Positions 16,737 through 24,113 of a stretch of 64,000 nucleotides of DNA are shown piece by piece. Every line of letters starts with the position of its first letter. The first letter of the stretch is position 1. A model generated the notes under the pieces. That model ran no database searches and had not been told where the DNA came from. It saw only the letters and a program-made list of their open reading frames with translations. The stretch is from CALHVX01 sp039198065 (GTDB lineage Bacteria > Pseudomonadota > Gammaproteobacteria > Pseudomonadales > Azotimanducaceae), in contig JBCCTU010000004.1 in assembly GCA_039198065.1 (NCBI GenBank), positions 62,001-126,000 on the forward strand. Reading direction: 5' to 3'. Both the position numbers and the translations under genes were made by a program.

Positions 16737-17341
16737 TGGTAAAGATCGAGTTTCATTTCGATTTTGGTGCGCCGAACTCGTACCTGGCGTGGCGTGTGTT
16801 TCCAACGATAACTGCGGAAACCGGTATCGAGTTCGATTACCGGCCCATGCTGCTCGGTGGCGTGTTCAAGGCCACCAACAATCAACCGCCCATGATGGCG
16901 CTCAAGGATGTGCCGAGTAAGCTCGCGTACCAGGAGGCCGAGACGCACCGCTTCTGCACCATCCACGGCATCAGCGATTACCGGTTCAATCCGCACTTTC
17001 CCGTCAATACGCTGACGATCATGCGTGGCGCGATCTATGCGCAGCGACAGCCGTGGTTCTCCGACTATGTTTCCGCGATGTACGCGGCCATGTGGGAACA
17101 GGGTTTGAAAATGGACGACCCGGCAGTCGTTGCGGAGGTGCTCAACGCAGCGGGACTGCCGGCAGACGAACTGCTGGCAGCCACCCAGGACCCCGCGATC
17201 AAGCAGGGGCTGGTGACCAATACGGAAGCCACGGTCGCGCGGGGAACCTTCGGTGCGCCGACCTTCTTCGTCGGCGACGAGCAGTTTTTCGGCAAAGACA
17301 AACTGCGCGACGCCGTCGAGTGGGCACAGCGCGGCGCCTGA
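16736..17341 (+). CDS. 2-hydroxychromene-2-carboxylate isomerase / DsbA-fold (kappa GST-like) protein
   Basis: 201 residues, starting at the ATG that overlaps the P450 stop (16736). It opens H-F-D-F-G-A-P-N-S-Y-L-A-W, the HCCA-isomerase/kappa GST signature in which a Ser replaces the catalytic Cys of DsbA and positions glutathione. The family V-V-F/P-T-F region is seen as F-G-A-P-T-F-F-V-G-D-E-Q-F-F-G-K-D near the C-terminus. HCCA isomerase is an enzyme of polycyclic aromatic degradation, but many homologues have unknown glutathione-dependent isomerase roles. The coupling to the P450 suggests it acts on a P450 product. Confidence 0.88.
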   Translation: MVKIEFHFDFGAPNSYLAWRVFPTITAETGIEFDYRPMLLGGVFKATNNQPPMMALKDVPSKLAYQEAETHRFCTIHGISDYRFNPHFPVNTLTIMRGAIYAQRQPWFSDYVSAMYAAMWEQGLKMDDPAVVAEVLNAAGLPADELLAATQDPAIKQGLVTNTEATVARGTFGAPTFFVGDEQFFGKDKLRDAVEWAQRGA

Positions 17342-17452
17342 GACGCTGACCCCCATCCTGGTCTGACCAAGACGCTCCGGACGAGTCGCTGGCGAGTGCC
17401 GGTCGGGCTATAGTCGCAGCTTGTCTTCAAGGCCGGATACGAGCAGCGTCCT

Positions 17453-17983
17453 ATGATCGAATTCACTCTCAACGGCGATCGAGTCCAAACGGACGATTCG
17501 CCGGACACGCCCCTGCTCTGGGCCGTGCGCGATACGTTCCAACTCAAGGGCTCCAAATTTGGGTGCGGTGCCGGTCTCTGCGGCGCCTGCACCATGCACG
17601 TCGACGGCGCAGCGGTACGTACCTGCATCCTGCCGGTATCGGCGGTGGCGGGAAAAGCGGTAACCACGATTGAAGGACTGGGAACACCCGAGGCGCTGCA
17701 TCCGCTGCAGCAGGCGTGGGTCGAGCAGAGTGTTCCGCAATGCGGCTATTGCCAGTCCGGCCAGATCATGTCGGCGGCCGCGTTGCTGGCGGAAAATCCA
17801 ACGCCGTCGGACGCTGACATCGACAGCGCCATGGCGGGCAACATCTGCCGCTGTGGCTGCTACCCACGAATCAAGAGTGCGATTCGCGCCGTGGCTGCCG
17901 CTTCACCGGCGGACACGGGCGAAGATCCGGCCGCGGAGCTGGCGGCCCGCATCGCTGAGCTGGCGACGGAGGCGCGCTCATGA
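17453..17983 (+). CDS. Molybdenum hydroxylase iron-sulfur subunit (IorA-type)
   Basis: 176 residues. Two [2Fe-2S] clusters are evident: the plant-type C38-x4-C43-x2-C46-x11-C58 at the N-terminus, and the alpha-helical second set with Q-C-G-Y-C-Q-S-G-Q-I and I-C-R-C-G-C-Y-P-R-I. This is the small electron-transfer subunit of xanthine-dehydrogenase-family enzymes such as isoquinoline 1-oxidoreductase. It has no signal peptide itself and would be carried with its Tat-exported partner. The next gene overlaps it by 4 bases (ATGA). A TATAGT at 17409-17414 could be a -10 box, but no good -35 is present. It would pass electrons to an acceptor in the envelope. Confidence 0.92.
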   Translation: MIEFTLNGDRVQTDDSPDTPLLWAVRDTFQLKGSKFGCGAGLCGACTMHVDGAAVRTCILPVSAVAGKAVTTIEGLGTPEALHPLQQAWVEQSVPQCGYCQSGQIMSAAALLAENPTPSDADIDSAMAGNICRCGCYPRIKSAIRAVAAASPADTGEDPAAELAARIAELATEARS

Positions 17984-20202
17984 CGACCTTTGAACCCTCG
18001 CGACGCCGGTTTCTCAAAGCCACGGGCATCGCCGGCGGTGGTCTGGCGCTCGGCTTCGGACTAAGCGGGTGCAGCGGTGATGTGCCGTATCCGGCTGCAG
18101 CCGTGGCCGGAAGCTTCGTCGCCAACGCGATGATTCAGATTACCCCTGCAGGGCTCGTGCGGTTCTTCTGTCCGCGAGACGAGATGGGGCAGGGCGTCAC
18201 GACCGGACTGACGACGCTGGTTGCGGAAGAACTCGACGTGGATCCGGCGTCGATCGACATCGATCTCGGCGGCGTGCATCCGGACTATGCGAACCCGGAA
18301 TTCGGAATTCAAGGCACCGGGGGCAGCACGTCCATCAAAGCGCACTTCGTCCCGCTGAGGGAAGCTGCAGCGACGGTGCGTGAAGCCCTTCTGCTCGCAG
18401 CAGCCGCGGACCTCGGGTTTGCGCGGGCCGATCTGGCAACCGACGACGGGGCAGTCATCGCCAACGGAGAGCGGTACCCCTACGGTCAGTTTGTTGCGAC
18501 GGCAGCGGCTGCAGCGCTGCCGGAGACCGCGGCACTCAAGACTCCGGCGCAGTTCAAGTACATCGGCACCGACTTCCCGCGCCTGGACGGCATCGATAAG
18601 TCCACGGGGACCGGGGTCTACGGCCTCGATGTGGAGCTGCCAGACCTGCATTACGCGGTGGTGGTTCGAGCGCCGGTTGCTGGGGGTCGCGTTGCATCCT
18701 TCAACGCGGACGCTGCCCGGGCGATGCCCGGCGTGCACACGGTGGCCAAGATTGCGACCGGTACGAGCGAAGTGGGTTCGGGTGTCGTCGTCGTCGCCGA
18801 GCGTTTCTGGCAAGCCAAGAAAGCTTCGGAAGCCGTGGAAGTGCGGTGGGATCTGCCGGAACTGGCGGGCTTCAGCACGCCACAGATTCGCGCCGACTAC
18901 GAAGCTGCGTTGGCATCAGAAGACGGGACGAGCAGTTCCGACGAAGGCGATGTTACGGCCGCGCTCGACTCGGCGGTCACGCGCGCTGAGGGGATCTACT
19001 GGACACCCTATCTGGCGCATGCGCCGATGGAACCGCTGAACGCGGTCGTACGCCTGGGAGATAACGAAGCCGAGCTCTGGTCCGGCACCCAGTTCCCACC
19101 GGTGGCCCGCGGCATCATGGCGCGCATGACGGGCATTGATGCGGACCGCATCGTTGTGCACAACACCTATCTGGGTGGAGCCTTCGGCCGGCGGGGAACG
19201 CTGTCGCACATTGCCGAAGCAACGGAAGCGGCGCGGGTATCCGGCAAGCCGGTGAAGCTGTTGTGGTCTCGCGAAGACGATCTCAAGAGTGGTGTCTATC
19301 GACCAGCGTCCCTCATGGGTATGACGGCGGGACTCGACGCGGATGGTCGCATCACCGCCTGGCAGGCAAAGCGCGTTGGCGGCAACATCGTCCCCGACGT
19401 GCTGACCGCAGCGCTCCCCGGGGCGATGACCGGGCTACCCCAGAGTGTCATCAACGGCATGGTCGGGCTGGCGGACCGCGCTGTGACCGGTTGGGTCGTG
19501 GATCCGACGAGCACCGAAGGTCTGTGGGAGGACTATGGCGTTGCGAACCACGACGTCCGCCACGTCACCGTGGATCACGGTCTGCCGCTCACCTATTGGC
19601 GGTCGGTGGGTCACTCGTTTACGGCCTTCGCCAAGGAGTCCATTGTCGATGAACTCGCCGCCGCTGCCGATATGGACGAAGTCGATGTGCGATTGAAGAA
19701 TCTCGACGGCAACCCACGTTTAAAAGCCGTTGTTGAGCGCGCTGCGGAAGCGATGCGCGGTCGTGACGTTCCCGAAGGTCGAGCGCTCGGCTTTGCCGCG
19801 CACGCGTCTTTTGCGTCCTACGTTGCCGAAGTCGCCGAAGTCTCGGTCGAAAACGGTGCGATTCGCGTGCATCACGTGACCTGCGTCGTCGACTGCGGCA
19901 CGGTCGTTAACCCGGACATCGTGCGGGCACAGATGGAAGGCGCCGTGGCCTACGGGTTAACGGCGGCGCTGCACGGTAAGGTTGAGCTCAAGGACGGCGA
20001 GGTCGTTGAGAGCAACTTCCATACCTATCCGATTCTGCGCATGAACGAAGCGCCGGAGATCGATGTGGTGATCATCGACAGCGCGGAGCCACCGACTGGC
20101 GTCGGCGAGCCTGGTTTACCGCCGATCGCTCCGGCGGTTGCGAATGCGGTGGCGAAGCTGACCGGTCAGCGGTTGCGGTCGTTGCCGCTGTCGCTCGCTT
20201 GA
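17980..20202 (+). CDS. Molybdenum hydroxylase large subunit, Tat-exported (IorB-type)
   Basis: 740 residues. It begins with a twin-arginine signal (S-R-R-R-F-L-K-A-T-G-I-A-G) and a hydrophobic run ending in L-S-G-C. The rest matches the molybdopterin cytosine-dinucleotide-binding subunit of the xanthine dehydrogenase family in its IorB-like, two-part form, with G-G-A-F-G-R-R-G and W-R-S-V-G-H-S-F-T-A-F. The C-terminal G-V-G-E-P-G-L-P-P-I-A-P has the conserved active-site Glu. Together with the iron-sulfur subunit it should hydroxylate an N-heterocycle or aldehyde at the periplasmic side. Its last 37 bases overlap the convergent aspartoacylase-like gene. Confidence 0.92.
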   Translation: MTTFEPSRRRFLKATGIAGGGLALGFGLSGCSGDVPYPAAAVAGSFVANAMIQITPAGLVRFFCPRDEMGQGVTTGLTTLVAEELDVDPASIDIDLGGVHPDYANPEFGIQGTGGSTSIKAHFVPLREAAATVREALLLAAAADLGFARADLATDDGAVIANGERYPYGQFVATAAAAALPETAALKTPAQFKYIGTDFPRLDGIDKSTGTGVYGLDVELPDLHYAVVVRAPVAGGRVASFNADAARAMPGVHTVAKIATGTSEVGSGVVVVAERFWQAKKASEAVEVRWDLPELAGFSTPQIRADYEAALASEDGTSSSDEGDVTAALDSAVTRAEGIYWTPYLAHAPMEPLNAVVRLGDNEAELWSGTQFPPVARGIMARMTGIDADRIVVHNTYLGGAFGRRGTLSHIAEATEAARVSGKPVKLLWSREDDLKSGVYRPASLMGMTAGLDADGRITAWQAKRVGGNIVPDVLTAALPGAMTGLPQSVINGMVGLADRAVTGWVVDPTSTEGLWEDYGVANHDVRHVTVDHGLPLTYWRSVGHSFTAFAKESIVDELAAAADMDEVDVRLKNLDGNPRLKAVVERAAEAMRGRDVPEGRALGFAAHASFASYVAEVAEVSVENGAIRVHHVTCVVDCGTVVNPDIVRAQMEGAVAYGLTAALHGKVELKDGEVVESNFHTYPILRMNEAPEIDVVIIDSAEPPTGVGEPGLPPIAPAVANAVAKLTGQRLRSLPLSLA

Positions 20203-21290
20203 GGCGTTTGCGTCGGCTCAAGCGAGTCTGTCGGCAGAGCAATGCTCATGACACTTTCGCCAGCCCGAATCGGCGGGCCGGCTAAGCCGTAGATTGCGTA
20301 GCCCGCCACCGGCGCGTAGACAGTTTCCAGCAGCGTACCGTCGTAGCCGCGCACACTTCCCAGGAACTCGCCCTTGAGAATCGCGCGCCCCTGCGCGGCC
20401 TTTGGATGCCAGAGGCCGCTGTGTTGGACGGGCACGGAGGTCGTGCCGTCGAACAGGCGAGGTGACTCCTCGTAGACCGCCGCCGGGGCAGGGATCATGT
20501 AGAGCACGACTAGTGCTCCGTACAGCCCGTCGACCATGGCCGCGACGGCGGCCGGATAGCGTTCTCCGTTCTCGCCGATCTCTACCAAAATGGTTGGCTT
20601 GCCCGCGGCCACAGCCTGTCGGTTGAGCGATCGTCCGCGATCGATCTGCTCTTGTGTATGCATCTGATAGCGCACGAGATTTGGAAAGCGAAAGGCTTTC
20701 GCGACCGCCAGGGCCTGCGGGTAATTGCTCGCTTTAGGTCCGCCGTAGACACCGACGAACGGAGTCAGCCATTCGGCACCGTCGCCGCTGTGTAGATCAA
20801 TTACGAAATCGGCGTTAGCAATCAACTCCGTCGACAGCGCCCAGGCGATGCGCTCGGTCTGCGTGCCGTCGGGGGAACCGGGAAAGGCACGGTTCAGGTT
20901 TTTCCGATCGTAAGGGTTCACGTACACGGACCGCGTTTCGAACGCCGGAACGTGCGCTACGCGGACGAGAATCAGTGTCCCGCTAAGGTGTGCGGGATCG
21001 AAACGATCCGCCAATTGTTCGACGGCAAGTATCGATGCGAATTCATACCCGTGCACGCCGGCAACGGCGAGCAACGTTGGACCGGGCCTTGCGCCTCGAA
21101 ACACCGTTACGGGTATTTCCGTTGCGGGGTCCGTGGCCGATGCGGCAACGGGTACGCGCAGGTCGGTGCGCGCAGAGGGTGGAATGGACACGCCGGCGAT
21201 GGTGAGGTTCGGTGAATTCATGGGAGCAGCCAGGCAAGGTGCGGCGCCAAGAAAAAGCAGTACACAGGCGCGAATGAGACGAACGATCAC
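20166..21290 (-). CDS. Succinylglutamate desuccinylase/aspartoacylase-family (M14) protein, exported
   Basis: 374 residues from GTG 21290. A signal peptide (L-I-R-A-C-V-L-L-F-L-G-A-A-P-C-L-A-A) is at the N-terminus. Zinc ligands are H80 and E83 in A-G-V-H-G-Y-E-F and the later His in I-D-L-H-S-G-D; the R-K-N-L-N-R-A-F-P-G stretch is the family's substrate-binding Arg region. It is likely a periplasmic amidohydrolase or carboxypeptidase acting on an N-acylated or small peptide compound. The start overlaps the stop of the upstream globin-like gene by 4 bases (GTGA), so translation is coupled. The end overlaps the convergent molybdenum enzyme gene by 37 bases. Confidence 0.88.
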   Translation of the reverse strand: MIVRLIRACVLLFLGAAPCLAAPMNSPNLTIAGVSIPPSARTDLRVPVAASATDPATEIPVTVFRGARPGPTLLAVAGVHGYEFASILAVEQLADRFDPAHLSGTLILVRVAHVPAFETRSVYVNPYDRKNLNRAFPGSPDGTQTERIAWALSTELIANADFVIDLHSGDGAEWLTPFVGVYGGPKASNYPQALAVAKAFRFPNLVRYQMHTQEQIDRGRSLNRQAVAAGKPTILVEIGENGERYPAAVAAMVDGLYGALVVLYMIPAPAAVYEESPRLFDGTTSVPVQHSGLWHPKAAQGRAILKGEFLGSVRGYDGTLLETVYAPVAGYAIYGLAGPPIRAGESVMSIALPTDSLEPTQTPQASDSGNDRNR

Positions 21291-21739
21291 GGTGTCGCTA
21301 CCGGATTGTGGTTGTTAAATGCCCGCACCCGGGCCAGAACCTCCGCGCAGCGCTGCTGCCAGCAGGCCTGCGCATCGCTGGGTGCGCCGGCGGTGACGAT
21401 CGCCAGTAACGCTGCTAGAAAGGCGTCATACATGGCGGGGGTGGCGCGATAGCCGACGAGGTGGTTGTCGAGTTCCCAGTCCAGGTAGGCGCCGGGTTCG
21501 AGATGACCGTCTTCGGAAAAGAGCTCCAGCGTATGCTGCAGCATCCGACCGCGCGTTGGGTCGTCGGTGTGTTCAAAGAGCGCAGCACCGTCACGCGAAC
21601 GCGCGAAGAACTCTCGATATACGGCGTCCGTTATGTCGCCTCGTTCATGGGCAACGCGCTCTAAGTCGGCAGCAAGAGCCGCGGTGGTAGGGGTCAACGA
21701 CGGTGCTCCAGATCGTTCGTGGCCGAGACTGTAACGCAT
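21287..21739 (-). CDS. Globin-like protein
   Basis: 150 residues, the size of a single-domain globin. The pattern fits a globin: a tract I-T-D-A-V-Y-R-E-F-F (B/C helices), R-G-R-M-L-Q-H-T-L-E-L-F (E helix) and L-D-N-H93-L-V-G-Y-R-A-T-P-A-M-Y-D-A-F, where His93 would be the proximal heme ligand in the F helix and the 'Y-g-..p.-y..f' run is typical. The C-terminal W-Q-Q-R-C-A-E-V-L-A-R-V matches the H helix. Heme binding is inferred from pattern only and no distal residue is certain. It is coupled to an aspartoacylase-like gene, an odd pairing. A role in oxygen or NO sensing is possible. Confidence 0.55.
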   Translation of the reverse strand: MRYSLGHERSGAPSLTPTTAALAADLERVAHERGDITDAVYREFFARSRDGAALFEHTDDPTRGRMLQHTLELFSEDGHLEPGAYLDWELDNHLVGYRATPAMYDAFLAALLAIVTAGAPSDAQACWQQRCAEVLARVRAFNNHNPVATP

Positions 21740-21840
21740 GTGCTCCGCGGCGCGTACTTCACCCCGTTTTTGCCCGCGCGCGCTAGGCTCAAGGCCAGTA
21801 TAGGTATTCCAATCCTTGACCTGTAGCGTGGGGGTGCAGC

Positions 21841-22200
21841 GTGGTGTTGTTGATGTGTGCGCTGGTAGTGAACGTCATGGTCACCAGTATTCTGCCGCCG
21901 CTCATGCTGGCCGGTGGATCTCGTATGGCCCTGGTGTACGGGGAAGACAGCCAGGCCCGACGCATCCTCGCCTGTCTTTACGGCAGCATTTGCGTCGTCA
22001 GCGCCTTTGCGTTGGTCTCACTTCTAGGCTGGCAGCGCGCCGATGTGGCGATAGCAGTTGCGCAGACGCTGTTCCCGCTGCAGATCGTATACAAGCTCGC
22101 GACGCTGGTGGCCGTGGGTTGGCATAGCCCCGTGGTGAAGGCCAACCTCGTGATCGTGGTACTGCTGCTGCTTGCACTGGCCGACGTTCACGCCGCTTAG
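21841..22200 (+). CDS. Small multi-pass membrane protein
   Basis: 119 residues from GTG 21841, which follows a G-rich ribosome site. There are three or four hydrophobic segments (about residues 1-24, 45-64, 74-94 and 101-117) and almost no soluble part. The family is unknown to me. Its stop codon overlaps that of the convergent SelW-like gene (the last bases TTAG serve both). It is the only plus-strand gene between 20.2 and 27 kb, and sits on the opposite side of the selenoprotein-like group. Confidence 0.6.
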   Translation: MVLLMCALVVNVMVTSILPPLMLAGGSRMALVYGEDSQARRILACLYGSICVVSAFALVSLLGWQRADVAIAVAQTLFPLQIVYKLATLVAVGWHSPVVKANLVIVVLLLLALADVHAA

Positions 22201-22481
22201 CGCGTGTTAGATCGTTCCGAATGACCCAGATCTTTTTCCGGCGCAATCTCATTGCGCACCAGCCGTTTGAGTTCTGCAAGCTCCGGGAAGCGTCCGGTGT
22301 CGCGGCGGGTCCAAACCACCCTGTCGTTTACCGAGACGTCAAAGACACCGCTGTTACCAGGCCGCAGGGACAGTTCCGTAAGCTCATCTGCGAACGTCGT
22401 CAGCAACTCTTGGGCAACCCAGGTTGCTCGCGGTAGCCAACGACAGCCTGGGCAGTAAGTGATCACGACGCGGTGCGTCAT
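22197..22481 (-). CDS. SelW/SelT/SelH (Rdx)-family thioredoxin-fold protein, cysteine form
   Basis: 94 residues from ATG 22481. The start is I-T-Y-C10-P-G-C13-R-W, the C-x-x-C (in relatives C-x-x-U) redox motif of the Rdx family, then a W-V-A-Q-E-L-L helix, the S-G-V-F-D-V-S-V-N-D strand pair and the F-P-E-L-A-E-L-K helix; length and order match. It would be a small thiol oxidoreductase acting with glutathione or thioredoxin. It overlaps the membrane protein gene upstream by 4 bases (ATGA), and that gene follows the Sec-containing gene, so the three probably form an operon. Here Cys replaces the selenocysteine of selenoprotein W. Confidence 0.85.
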   Translation of the reverse strand: MTHRVVITYCPGCRWLPRATWVAQELLTTFADELTELSLRPGNSGVFDVSVNDRVVWTRRDTGRFPELAELKRLVRNEIAPEKDLGHSERSNTR

Positions 22482-22894
22482 GGTTGCCGTTGGCTCGATG
22501 CGCGTCCGTGATTCAAGAGTGCCAAAGCGCCCATGGGAAGATAAGCGAAGGCTAGATCCATGACGATGAAGGCAACGGGCGCCGGGATCATGAAAAAGTT
22601 CGCAATGCCGCCTAGGAGAAAGAACCCGACGACGGTCCATGCGGCCGCGCGCTGGCGAAGCGGTGCCACGAGTACGGCAACCAGAGCGCCCACGAAGGTA
22701 CCGGCGGCATGGGCAAGCCAGGGAAACACGAAGTGTCGCGCTTCGAATTGATCGATGCCGGCGCTAATCGATTCTGGATCGGTTACGTCGACGCCGGCGG
22801 GTGCTGGCACGACGGCTGAACCGGCAAGGATAAGCGCCATGTTTGTCGCGCTACCTACAACGATTCCAATAACGATTGCCGCTGCTAATCGCAC
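22478..22894 (-). CDS. Four-helix inner-membrane protein
   Basis: 138 residues with an N-terminal hydrophobic stretch (A-A-A-I-V-I-G-I-V-V-G-S-A), a central periplasmic-looking insert (V-P-A-P-A-G-V-D-V-T-D-P-E-S-I) and three further membrane segments (about residues 60-75, 85-102 and 106-126). I do not recognise a family. It lies 31 bases downstream of the thioredoxin-fold gene and overlaps the SelW-like gene by 4 bases. A role in moving electrons or cargo across the membrane with the two thiol proteins is possible but is only inferred from context. Confidence 0.65.
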   Translation of the reverse strand: MRLAAAIVIGIVVGSATNMALILAGSAVVPAPAGVDVTDPESISAGIDQFEARHFVFPWLAHAAGTFVGALVAVLVAPLRQRAAAWTVVGFFLLGGIANFFMIPAPVAFIVMDLAFAYLPMGALALLNHGRASSQRQP

Positions 22895-22925
22895 GCGCCC
22901 GCCCTAGGCCGCGCCGGCCTTCGAC

Positions 22926-24059
22926 TCACAGATCTAGCGGTCGGTAATAGTCTTTGCCTTCCCGGACATAGCTGTCGCGCCGTTCCCGGAACTGCTCGCC
23001 GGCAGAGCCTTCTTCGGACAGCGTGAGGTTCTGGCGGAAGTAATTGATGCTGTCCGGATTCAGCGACTGAGCCAGCGCCCAGTAGTGTTCAGCCTTGTCA
23101 GGCTGACCATGCTCACGAAACAGGTTGCCGAGGCGGAACGCGGCGTCTGCCCGTTGTTCATCGTCGCTGAGCTGGCGGAAGTTGTCGGCGATGGCATCGG
23201 CGGGCTGTACGTACTTGCTGGCGCTGCCGTGCGCCAACCAGTCCAGCACCGCAGGCGAGTAGACGTCAGTTCCGAAGGTAATGCTCTGATCCCCGGCGTT
23301 GAACTCGTGCACCTTTGCATAGGTGCCTTCATCGATTCGGACCACGGTGCCGTCTTCATCGATCCACGCCGCTGACGGCACGTTGATGAAGTTGAAGGCC
23401 TGGCTGATGACATGATCCGTGTCGATGACCTGAGTATGGGTAACACCGGCGGCGTCGAAGATGGGGCCTGCGACGGCCTCACCGCCCGTATCCTGGGCGG
23501 CGGAGATCAGCACGAAGTTCGGATCGTTAATTTGCTCGTAGATACGCTGCCACACGGGCACGTCCATAAAGCAGCCTCACCAGGACGACCAGGTGACGAT
23601 CAGCGCCTTCTTACCTTTGAGATCGGCGAGGCGCAGAACCTTACCGTTACGGTCTGTTACCTCGAACTCAGGCGCGCGGGCGTTAAGCAGCGTTTGCTGG
23701 CGCCGCGCCGGGATCTCACCAAAGCTCCAGACACCGGCGGCGCGATCCGCGACGCAGGGTTGGCCGACGTGGTCCGCAAAGGCTTCCAGATCGATCCAGT
23801 TGCCCGTGTCGTCGCTCAGGAGAATGCGGTCGTTCAGGGGAATGCACAGGTCGTCGAGACAGGCGCCCTCGGGTTTGATCGTGAAGCCGTTGATGGCTGT
23901 GAGGCTCTTTGCCGGGATAACGAGCCCGTCTCCACTCCGAGCGTCTGTGACGGTGATGCGCCGGCCCTGGTACAGCACCGTTCGCTCACCCGCCGCGTGC
24001 AGCGGAGATTCTTCGAAGGGGTGGCGAAGTTCCGGGAACGCCATCATGTTTTTTGCCAT
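22926..24059 (-). CDS. Putative selenoprotein: thioredoxin-fold (TlpA/redoxin-like) with in-frame UGA (Sec161)
   Basis: 377 residues if the TGA at 23577-23579 is read as selenocysteine (Sec161). Start ATG 24059 follows GAGAAG. Residues 1-120 are a less familiar N-terminal part with C67-x4-C72. A redoxin domain then opens with N-A-R-A-P-E-F-E-V-T-D-R-N-G-K. The strand A-L-I-V-T-W-S-S-W is followed by U161-G-C163-F-M-D-V-P-V-W, where relatives have C-G-C. The cis-Pro loop I-N-V-P-S-A-A-W-I-D-E-D-G follows. The C-terminus looks like a TPR (F-R-L-G-N-L-F-R-E-H-G-Q-P-D-K-A-E-H-Y-W). The two halves are in one frame, and no ribosome site is visible before the only ATG just past the UGA. A bacterial SECIS-like hairpin follows the UGA (23546-23575). 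A plain stop codon or sequencing error is the alternative. selA/B/C/D are not in the window. Confidence 0.8.
23546..23575 (-). promoter_or_regulatory. Candidate bacterial SECIS hairpin after UGA 23577-23579
   Basis: Numbering bases from the one after the UGA: a 5-bp lower stem pairs bases 2-6 (GCUGC) with 27-31 (GCAGC). A middle helix pairs 9-11 with 24-26 (U-G, A-U, U-G). The upper stem pairs 14-16 (ACG) with 21-23 (CGU). The apical loop is UGCC, bases 17-20, with a G at its second position. Known bacterial SECIS elements have a small apical loop with a G among its first two bases, beginning about 16-37 bases after the UGA; this one starts at base 17. The stem is interrupted by bulged UU and GG, and the stem-loop is entirely inside the coding sequence. 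Confidence 0.55.
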
Positions 24060-24113
24060 CGAGATCTTCTCTTTTTCCGTCAATCGCAGCCGCGCGTTCA
24101 ACGCTGATCGACG

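Noticed and set aside
22926..24059. Plain frameshift or pseudogene explanation for the two halves
   Set aside because: The halves are in the same frame, so no indel is needed; only a single UGA separates them, and it replaces a redox Cys. Sequencing error remains possible and is listed as the alternative.
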